A stretch of 9,465 nt of DNA from CAZSPL01 sp964608735 (lineage in GTDB: Bacteria > JAJVIF01 > JAPKYR01 > CAZSPL01): contig CAZSPL010000158.1 of assembly GCA_964608735.1 (NCBI GenBank), positions 1 to 9,465 of the forward strand. The letters run 5' to 3'. The notes below the pieces were generated by a model. It made no database searches. It was not told where the DNA came from and saw only the letters and a program-made list of their open reading frames with translations. Shown piece by piece: positions 1 to 5,982 of the stretch; within the stretch, counting starts at the first letter, position 1, and every line of letters starts with the position of its first letter. The position numbers and the translations under genes were made by a program.

Positions 1-1209
1 GGCGCTCATTATGTCGATATTCGGCTGAACGTTCCTCACGGGCTTATCCGTCGCGCCGAACAGGTGCAGTATCATGTGCGCGTAGATGCAGCTCAGTTCC
101 GGGTAATCGGTCAAGTCGTCATCGTCGAGGAAATGCGGACGGTCCACCTCCGGGTCGTGCCGGTGGAAGCAATACGCGATGCCGACATTGGGATGGATCA
201 TCGGAAGGCACCACGAGCCGCCCCGCAGGTAGAAATGGAACAGCGCGACATTACCCGGCTCATCCGAATAGCGCAAAAGGTAGTAATGCAAATCCTCCAG
301 GCTGTCGATCCCGAATCCGCCGAGGATTTCCATCACCTGCTCGGTCAATTCTTTTTTCGGCAACTGCGTATGGTCGGTCGCGGGCCATCCGGGAGTCGGG
401 GCGCGCACGTGCCCGATGTCCTTGAACTTGATCTCGACCCGTCCCGACGCTTCCTCCTCGATCCACCGAAGCCCTTCCCGCACCGAATGCATTGCCTTCA
501 ATATCTCATCTTCGTTCCATGTCGCCTGTGGGCAATCGACGAAAACATTCATCACCCCGACCTCGCCGGCGAGACGTCCAAGCGGCTCCAGCGGATTACG
601 CTCCACTATAACCGGCCTGATGCCCCTTGTTTTCAGCCGTTTCATGAACGGGCCGACATTCAGCGACGGCTCCCTCGGGGCGTGTTCTTCCTCCCACGCA
701 TCTTCAAGTTCCGACACGTGAAGCCATTCGGGGTATCCTTTCCATTTCCTTAATTTCTTGAACCGCGGGTTCAGCGTGAGTGAAATCATCGACGCCGCAA
801 CCGCCACGGCAAGCCAGATAATCGCGGCAAGCCACGCCGATTTCAATCCCCAGAATGCCCACGGGAAGCTGTCCATCAGTGCGGTGAGATAGCCGAGAGC
901 CGCCGTTATTGAGATGACGAATCCGATGACCGCCGCGAAGAATGCGACCGATGAAATGACGAGCAGCGTTCGCGCGATGAATGCCGCTACGTGAAGCACT
1001 ACCGGCGGCTCGCCCGTGATGTACGACACATATTCGGCCGCCGCGAAGAAACAGATTCCGAGGATGAGGGCGATGATGGGGCTGTCCGGGTATACCGGCA
1101 GCGTCGCGAGCCATTCATGCAAGCCGATTCGCCCACCGGTCAATCCCTCGATTGCTCCAAGGGCGGTGATTGTTGAAAGGATGTAGAGTATAAGCCTGAG
1201 CAGACCCAT
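1..1209 (-). CDS. Four-helix membrane protein with degenerate HExxH-type metallopeptidase-like domain (C-terminus off the edge)
   Basis: Reading the minus strand from ATG at 1209 gives 403 codons without a stop, reaching base 1, so the gene is partial at its C-terminus. Residues 1-146 are membrane-embedded: hydrophobic segments at about 3-24, 44-63, 69-109 (long, possibly two helices) and 117-146. A basic stretch follows (KKLRKWKG, 151-158), then a soluble, probably cytoplasmic, domain from about 160. Near the end is YAHMILHLFGATD (376-388), then DIM (399-401). This resembles the AHExxHLFGAxD zinc site and Met-turn-like tail of small metallopeptidase-like families, but the catalytic Glu is Met379 while both His (378, 382) remain. 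I do not recognise the exact family. It starts 29 bp after the stop of the CapA-like gene, so the two probably form an operon. The SD is weak (only AAGA about 14 nt upstream). The reading frame is certain; the function is unknown, and an enzymatically dead or altered peptidase fold is inferred. Confidence 0.85.
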   Translation of the reverse strand, partial: MGLLRLILYILSTITALGAIEGLTGGRIGLHEWLATLPVYPDSPIIALILGICFFAAAEYVSYITGEPPVVLHVAAFIARTLLVISSVAFFAAVIGFVISITAALGYLTALMDSFPWAFWGLKSAWLAAIIWLAVAVAASMISLTLNPRFKKLRKWKGYPEWLHVSELEDAWEEEHAPREPSLNVGPFMKRLKTRGIRPVIVERNPLEPLGRLAGEVGVMNVFVDCPQATWNEDEILKAMHSVREGLRWIEEEASGRVEIKFKDIGHVRAPTPGWPATDHTQLPKKELTEQVMEILGGFGIDSLEDLHYYLLRYSDEPGNVALFHFYLRGGSWCLPMIHPNVGIAYCFHRHDPEVDRPHFLDDDDLTDYPELSCIYAHMILHLFGATDKPVRNVQPNIDIMSA

Positions 1210-1239
1210 TACATATATTATCTTATTAAGAGGTCGATT

Positions 1240-2364
1240 TTAGCCGGGTGATTTGCTGATGTCGCCAAATGAGAGTCCGTACAGCCTTTCGATAAGTTGC
1301 TCCCTCAGTTCGTCATCCTCAATTACCTCCGCCTGGTAGTTGGCCCGTATGGGGATGAATTCCAGCCCGGCTATCTCGTCATCGCGAAGCGTGATCGCCG
1401 CCGCCATGCCGTAGTCCGACCACTCCATCCATCCGCCCTGGTAAAAAGTGAAATTCCCCAGCGAATAAATGATCATCCCGTCGCCGTACCATTCCACCGT
1501 CTGGAAGAAATGCGGGTGATGTCCGAGCACGACATCGACCCCGTTATCCACCGCCCATCTCAGGAAATCGACCGTTTGTGGGGTAGGGCGTGGTGTGTAT
1601 TCGATGCCGCCGTGATATGACAGAAAAGTGAAATCCGCATGCGATTCGGCTTCCTCGATGGCGGGAAGCACCAGCTCCCGGTCGGCCCAGTTCAGATGGT
1701 CTTCGAGCGCGGTGCCCTTATAGGGCCCGTTCATAATGTCGGTAACCGCGATGAACGCCAGCCGGTAGCCGTTCACGTCGAGATAAGTCGGTTTATACAA
1801 ATCCGACGGGTCGAGCGCCGTACCGTTGAATGCCACGCCGGCCCGGTTCAAGCGGTCGATGGTTTCCTTCAACGCGGAGATGCCGTAATCGTTGCAATGA
1901 TTGTTTGCGGTGGCGACGATATCCCATCCACCGAGAACGAGCGCCTCTTCCGCTCCGGGGGGCGCCGTGAATATAAGCCGGTTGGACGGTTTGAATGTCT
2001 CCCCGCCCTGGTCCGAGATGGGGCATTCGAGGTTGCAGAACGCCACATCGAATGACTCGATCCATTCCGCGAGGTGTTCGAACGGGAATCCCGGGCCGTG
2101 CTCGATGATGAGCTGCCCGCATGTGCGGCCCATGTTTACATCGCCCACGGCGAGAATTGTGATATCGCCCCTGCTCTGGTGAAGATAATCTTCCGAAGCC
2201 TTTTCTGCGACTGATTCCGCCGCCCGGATGCCGCCGATAACACCGAGCACTTCCGACCGGTCGGCGGCCTGTGCCCGTGAAGGGCCACCGGCTAAGCATA
2301 CCGCGCCCACCGGCAGGACAATCAGCAGAACAATAATGAGTACTCTCAAGCGCATGGCATTCAA
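1240..2364 (-). CDS. CapA family protein (exported metallophosphatase-like, PGA_cap domain)
   Basis: The product has 374 residues. An N-terminal hydrophobic stretch (residues 6-25) followed by AQA-A gives a plausible signal peptide cut after residue 33, so it is probably exported. The CapA-type metallophosphoesterase fold shows in ordered motifs: GDVNMGR (74-80), NLEC (111-114), ANNHCNDYG (153-161), YHGGIEY (250-256, matching the family HWGxEY), GHHPHFFQ (281-288) and YSLGNF (300-305). Metal-binding Asp, Asn and His positions all look intact. The family is named after poly-gamma-glutamate capsule protein CapA, but most solitary members have no proven substrate. No capB or capC is next to it, so a poly-gamma-glutamate role should not be assumed. 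The start is TTG at 2364 with AGGT 11 nt upstream; an in-frame ATG at 2355 (Met4) is the alternative and leaves the signal peptide intact. It is transcribed divergently from glgC and leads a two-gene unit with the membrane protein downstream. Confidence 0.93.
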   Translation of the reverse strand: MNAMRLRVLIIVLLIVLPVGAVCLAGGPSRAQAADRSEVLGVIGGIRAAESVAEKASEDYLHQSRGDITILAVGDVNMGRTCGQLIIEHGPGFPFEHLAEWIESFDVAFCNLECPISDQGGETFKPSNRLIFTAPPGAEEALVLGGWDIVATANNHCNDYGISALKETIDRLNRAGVAFNGTALDPSDLYKPTYLDVNGYRLAFIAVTDIMNGPYKGTALEDHLNWADRELVLPAIEEAESHADFTFLSYHGGIEYTPRPTPQTVDFLRWAVDNGVDVVLGHHPHFFQTVEWYGDGMIIYSLGNFTFYQGGWMEWSDYGMAAAITLRDDEIAGLEFIPIRANYQAEVIEDDELREQLIERLYGLSFGDISKSPG

Positions 2365-2390
2365 CCGTTCATTTTACCTAATCGCCGTTT

Positions 2391-2420
2391 ACTATAAAAT
2401 ATGATAACATCTATTATCAA
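2391..2420 (-). promoter_or_regulatory. Likely sigma70-type promoter of the capA-like gene
   Basis: On the minus strand TTGATA (2420-2415) matches TTGACA at 5 of 6 positions. After 18 bp comes TATAGT (2396-2391), 5 of 6 to TATAAT. Transcription would start near 2384, giving a leader of about 20 nt before the TTG start. The -35 box overlaps the right arm of the inverted repeat at 2402-2419, so a protein bound there would be expected to block this promoter. This is a by-eye match. Confidence 0.55.
2402..2419. promoter_or_regulatory. Perfect inverted repeat TGATAA-N6-TTATCA in the divergent control region, candidate operator
   Basis: TGATAA (2402-2407) and TTATCA (2414-2419) are exact reverse complements separated by CATCTA. 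The repeat lies between divergent capA and glgC, overlaps the predicted capA -35 box, and ends 18 bp before the glgC ATG. A possible glgC promoter (TTTACT at 2388-2393, 18 bp, TATTAT at 2412-2417) would also run through it, though that -35 is poor. The size and symmetry suit a dimeric repressor or activator. The half-site TTATCA recurs at 5954-5959 in the other control region of this locus. An AT-rich region can produce such symmetry by chance. Confidence 0.4.
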
Positions 2421-2437
2421 ACGCGGGTGAAATCGCA

Positions 2438-3706
2438 ATGGAACCGACCACACTTACTATGCTTCTTGCGGGCGGGGCGGGTACCCGCCTTTACCCGCTT
2501 ACCGCTGATCGCGCAAAACCGGCGGTGCCGTTCGGCGGCAGATACCGGATAGTGGATTTCGTCATCAACAACCTTCTCAATTCCGGGTTCTATCGCATAA
2601 ACACGCTCGTCCAGTTCAAGTCGGACAGCCTTATCAAGCATATCACACAGACATATCACCTGAGCCGCTTCCTCGAACAATATGTCGATATAATTCCCGC
2701 ACAGATGCGGCAGGGCGAGAGCTGGTACCAGGGCACTGCCGATGCAGTCTACCAGAACCTCAACCTCATCCATGACGCCAACCCCGCGCACGTTCTTATT
2801 TTCGCGGGCGACCATGTCTACAAGATGAACATCAAGCAGATGTTCAATTACCATCTCCAGCAGGATGCCGATGTCACCATCGCGGCCATCCCCTGGCCGG
2901 TGGAGAAAGCATCGTCATTCGGCATCATCCAGGTCGACGAAAACTGGCGCGTGATTGGATTCGAGGAGAAGCCCGAGAAACCCAAGCCGATTCCGTCCGA
3001 CCCGACGAAAGCGCTCGTGAGCATGGGAAACTACATCTGGAAGACCGATGTGCTTATCGACGAGCTGATGAAAGACTCGACAACCGATTCCGCCCATGAT
3101 TTCGGGCGGACGCTTCTCCCGGCCATGTACAAGACGCACCGGCTGTATGTCTATGACTTCGCGCAGAATACCCACCCCGGTATGACAGAGGCTGAAAAGG
3201 GCTACTGGCGCGATGTCGGCGACATCGAGTCGTACTGGGAAGCCAACATGGACCTCGTAAGCGTGTCGCCGGTCTTCAATCTCTACAACCGCCGGTGGCC
3301 GCTGCGTACCCTGACCATGCATCTTCCACCGGCGAAATTCGTCTTCGCCGATAAAGACAGGAGTCGCCTGGGGATTGCCACCGACAGCCTTGTAAGCGAA
3401 GGAAGCATTATCTCTGGCGGACACATCAACCGAACGATTGTCTTCCCTAACGTGCGAATCAATTCATTCAGCTACATCACCGACTCTATAATAATGGACG
3501 GGGCCGAGATCGGCCGGTACGCGCGCATCAAGCGGGCGATAATCGACAAGGGCGCACGTATCGATTCACATGCCGTCATCGGCTACGACCCCAAGGAAGA
3601 CCGCCGCCGGTTCCATGTTTCCCCGGGCGGAATTGTCGTCATCAAGAAGGGGGAAGTTGTCGAACCGGACAGGAAAGCATTCCTTCCCGTGGGAGAAATC
3701 CAGTGA
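2438..3706 (+). CDS. glgC: Glucose-1-phosphate adenylyltransferase (ADP-glucose pyrophosphorylase)
   Basis: This 422-residue enzyme converts glucose-1-phosphate and ATP to ADP-glucose and pyrophosphate, the committed step of bacterial glycogen synthesis, in the cytoplasm. The N-terminal nucleotidyltransferase domain carries AGGAGTRLYPLT (11-22), KPAVPFGG (27-34), WYQGTADAV (96-104), GDHVYKM (124-130, with metal-binding Asp125), FEEKP (175-179, the Lys contacts glucose-1-phosphate in the family) and MGNYIW (196-201). A left-handed beta-helix of short repeats (about 300-390) forms the C-terminal, usually allosteric and oligomerising, part. Length is typical for bacterial GlgC. The ATG start has a GGGTGA SD 7 nt upstream (2425-2430). 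The stop overlaps the GTG start of the following GH57 gene by 4 bp, so the two are translationally coupled. No glycogen synthase gene is visible. Confidence 0.97.
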   Translation: MEPTTLTMLLAGGAGTRLYPLTADRAKPAVPFGGRYRIVDFVINNLLNSGFYRINTLVQFKSDSLIKHITQTYHLSRFLEQYVDIIPAQMRQGESWYQGTADAVYQNLNLIHDANPAHVLIFAGDHVYKMNIKQMFNYHLQQDADVTIAAIPWPVEKASSFGIIQVDENWRVIGFEEKPEKPKPIPSDPTKALVSMGNYIWKTDVLIDELMKDSTTDSAHDFGRTLLPAMYKTHRLYVYDFAQNTHPGMTEAEKGYWRDVGDIESYWEANMDLVSVSPVFNLYNRRWPLRTLTMHLPPAKFVFADKDRSRLGIATDSLVSEGSIISGGHINRTIVFPNVRINSFSYITDSIIMDGAEIGRYARIKRAIIDKGARIDSHAVIGYDPKEDRRRFHVSPGGIVVIKKGEVVEPDRKAFLPVGEIQ

Positions 3707-5892
3707 AACGCAATATCCATCTCGGATTCCTGTGGCACATGCACCAGCCCTATTACCGCGACCCCGTAGAAGATGTCTACATCCTTCCGTGGGTACGACT
3801 CCATGCCGTGAACGCATACTACACGATGCCGAAATTCGCGTCGCGTTTCGACAACCTGCGCATGACGTTCAACCTCGTGCCCTCACTTCTCGAACAGCTC
3901 GAAGATTATTCCGAGGGACGCGCCAACGATTTATACATGGAATATTCCCGTCTCGCGCCCGATGAATTCGACCATGCGACGCGCATCTTCATCCTTCGCA
4001 ATTTCTTCATGGCCAACTGGGAGACCTTGATCCGCCCCAACACGCGCTACAACGACCTGTTGCTCAAACGCGGATACCAGGTGCAGGAAAAAGACCTCCA
4101 TGAGATTGCGAAGACTTTTACTAACCAGGATTTCATCGACTTGCAGACCTGGTTCAATCTCACGTGGATCGGCCCCGCCGCCCGTGAAGAAAGCCCCGAG
4201 ATACAGAAGATACTTAAAAAGGGGCGGTTCTTCACCAAGGATGAGAAGAACCACGTGCTCGATTTCCACACTGAAATAATCCGCAAGGTGATACCCGCCT
4301 ATCGACAGCTTGCCGACCAGGGGCAGGCCGAGCTAAGTATGAGTCCGTTCTATCATCCGATCCTCCCGCTGCTGTGCGACACTAACATAGCCGCCGATGC
4401 CCATCCGGGCGTTAAGCTGCCCGAGCGGTTCTCGCACCCTGAAGATGCCGTGCGGCAGATAGAGCTCGGCCAGGAGATATTCGAGCGCCTGCTCGGAAGG
4501 CGTCCCGAAGGAATGTGGCCGAGCGAGGGTTCCGTAAGCCGCGCCGTCGCATCCATGGCGGGCGCTTCGGGCCTGAAATGGCTTGCCACCGATGAAGAAA
4601 TACTCATGAAATCACTGCCCGGCAGGGCCGACAGAGGCGAGGTGATACACAAGCCCTATTTGATCGACACGGAAAAGGGACACATAGCACTCTTCTTCCG
4701 CGACAAGAACCTCAGTGACCTTCTCGGCTTCACATATGCCCGGAACAATCCCGATGCCGCGGTGAAGGATTTCCTCTCGCACCTCGAAGGGATCTCCGCC
4801 GCCGGAAAAAGGAAGGGCGAAGTATTCGTGAGCGTGATACTCGACGGCGAGAACCCGTGGGAATACTACGAGCGCAACGGGGAGGAATTCCTGCTGAAGT
4901 TCTTCGATGCCATCGACAAGACCGAGTGGATAGAATCATCAACTTTCGGGGGGTTCCTCCATGAACATCCCCCCGAAAATTCGCTCGACAAACTTACGCC
5001 GGGTTCATGGATAAACGGTAACTTCGATATCTGGATCGGCAAGCCTGAAGAGAACACCGCCTGGGATGCGCTTCTACGTTCGCGCAAGCTGCTGATGCGC
5101 ACCATCGACAAGAGCCAGGTGCAGGCGATACCGACGGTGAGGGATGAAATCCTGCGGAGCATTTACCGCGCCGAAGGAAGCGACTGGTTCTGGTGGTATG
5201 ACGACGATTTCACCTCGGAAAACGAGATGGAATTCGATTTCCTGTTCCGCAAGCACCTCGCATGGGCGTTCCACAGGCTCGGCGAGGAAGTGCCGGATTT
5301 CCTCAACGAACCGATAAAGGTCAGCCACGAGCTGGTGTCGGTACGCGAACCGACGGATTTCATCAATCCCGAGATCGACGGCATTATCACGCATTACTAT
5401 GAATGGGCCAACGCCGGTGTGTATGAGATCGGCGAACCCGGCAGCGCGATGTTCGATTCACAGCAATTCTTGACGCAGGTGCTTTTCGGCTTCGACAAAA
5501 ATACCCTGTATCTCAGGTTTGATACGCAGCAGCCAACGAACTCAAACAACAATGACTCGAAGGTCACGATACAGGTAATATTTGTCGACCTGAACCGCAT
5601 GCTCTCTTTCAACATCGGGAAGGACCTGCCCGGGCCGATGGAATTCATGCTTCATGAGCCAACGCCGACCGGGGAGTGCGTGCCGTCAAGAAAATACGAT
5701 TCGATCCGTGCGAAGAAAATAATCGAGCTGAGTATTCCATTCAGGGATATCGGCCTGGTACCGGGCGATGCCGCGCGCATTATAGTGGGCATCAACCGGC
5801 GCGGGCTCGAACTGAAGCGCTATCCCGCGCAGGGATTCCTGTCGTTCCAGGTTCCCGACGAGACGTTCCAGATGAAAGTATGGTCGGTGTAA
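3703..5892 (+). CDS. Glycoside hydrolase family 57 protein, COG1449 type (alpha-amylase/alpha-mannosidase-like), with C-terminal beta-rich domain
   Basis: The product has 729 residues and no signal peptide, so it should be cytoplasmic. The GH57 conserved regions are in order: LWHMHQPYY (10-18); ELSMSPFYHP (210-219); GMWPSEGSVS with the predicted nucleophile Glu275; ILDGENPWEYY with the predicted acid/base Asp381; and the aromatic DWFWWYDDDF (494-503). From about 555 to the end is a separate beta-rich module beginning EIDGIITHYYEWANAG, the DOMON-like or carbohydrate-binding-like tail seen in this GH57 group. The expected activity is hydrolysis or rearrangement of alpha-glucan; characterised relatives are few, so the exact reaction is unknown. 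The start is GTG at 3703 in a GTGA overlap with the glgC stop, with GGGAG 7 nt upstream. Overlap with glgC ties it to glycogen metabolism. Family assignment is firm, substrate uncertain. Confidence 0.92.
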   Translation: MKRNIHLGFLWHMHQPYYRDPVEDVYILPWVRLHAVNAYYTMPKFASRFDNLRMTFNLVPSLLEQLEDYSEGRANDLYMEYSRLAPDEFDHATRIFILRNFFMANWETLIRPNTRYNDLLLKRGYQVQEKDLHEIAKTFTNQDFIDLQTWFNLTWIGPAAREESPEIQKILKKGRFFTKDEKNHVLDFHTEIIRKVIPAYRQLADQGQAELSMSPFYHPILPLLCDTNIAADAHPGVKLPERFSHPEDAVRQIELGQEIFERLLGRRPEGMWPSEGSVSRAVASMAGASGLKWLATDEEILMKSLPGRADRGEVIHKPYLIDTEKGHIALFFRDKNLSDLLGFTYARNNPDAAVKDFLSHLEGISAAGKRKGEVFVSVILDGENPWEYYERNGEEFLLKFFDAIDKTEWIESSTFGGFLHEHPPENSLDKLTPGSWINGNFDIWIGKPEENTAWDALLRSRKLLMRTIDKSQVQAIPTVRDEILRSIYRAEGSDWFWWYDDDFTSENEMEFDFLFRKHLAWAFHRLGEEVPDFLNEPIKVSHELVSVREPTDFINPEIDGIITHYYEWANAGVYEIGEPGSAMFDSQQFLTQVLFGFDKNTLYLRFDTQQPTNSNNNDSKVTIQVIFVDLNRMLSFNIGKDLPGPMEFMLHEPTPTGECVPSRKYDSIRAKKIIELSIPFRDIGLVPGDAARIIVGINRRGLELKRYPAQGFLSFQVPDETFQMKVWSV

Positions 5893-5927
5893 ACCGCGGC
5901 ATATGAGAAGTTCCGCGTCGCACCGGC

Positions 5928-5933
5928 TATAAT
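5928..5933 (+). promoter_or_regulatory. Perfect TATAAT -10 box, possible internal promoter for the last two GH57 genes
   Basis: An exact TATAAT lies in the 90-bp gap between two GH57 genes that are otherwise tightly linked to neighbours. The sequence 17 bp upstream (TGAGAA, 5905-5910) is a poor -35, so the promoter may be weak, use another sigma factor, or need an activator. The start would be near 5940, giving a leader of about 43 nt that contains the SD hairpin at 5965-5980. Confidence 0.45.
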
Positions 5934-5964
5934 GCTCACGGAACAAGCGCGTGTTATCATAGTG

Positions 5965-5980
5965 TCCTCCGGAGGAGGAG
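5965..5980 (+). promoter_or_regulatory. SD sequence paired with an adjacent anti-SD: candidate translational switch
   Basis: TCCTCC (5965-5970) lies directly before the purine run GGAGGAGGAG (5971-5980), which is the SD of the next gene (TTG at 5983). TCCTCC is the exact complement of the SD and can pair with GGAGGA at 5974-5979 across a 3-nt GGA loop, or with 5971-5976 if the innermost pairs open. Six mostly GC pairs would cover the whole SD core and could make translation depend on temperature, a protein, or coupling to upstream ribosomes. A very strong SD paired with a rare TTG start suggests tuned translation. Regulation is inferred from sequence only. Confidence 0.45.
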
Positions 5981-5982
5981 AT

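Noticed and set aside
64..753. 229-codon plus-strand frame at the left end
   Set aside because: The minus-strand frame over the same bases is open for 403 codons with membrane helices and a recognisable motif, and it sits in a plausible operon. The plus-strand product has no domain-like character.
1240..2364. Poly-gamma-glutamate capsule operon
   Set aside because: Only a CapA-domain protein is present, with no CapB or CapC neighbour; solitary CapA-like proteins are common and mostly of unknown function.
5895..5918. CGCGG...CCGCG stem after the COG1449-type gene, considered as a terminator
   Set aside because: Only 5 bp with a 14-nt loop and no following T run; not enough for intrinsic termination.
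5932..5982. Upstream ATG start for the GH57 glucanotransferase adding 17 residues
   Set aside because: It overlaps the TATAAT box, has no SD, and gives residues unlike the family. TTG at 5983 has an exceptionally strong SD and restores the typical N-terminus.
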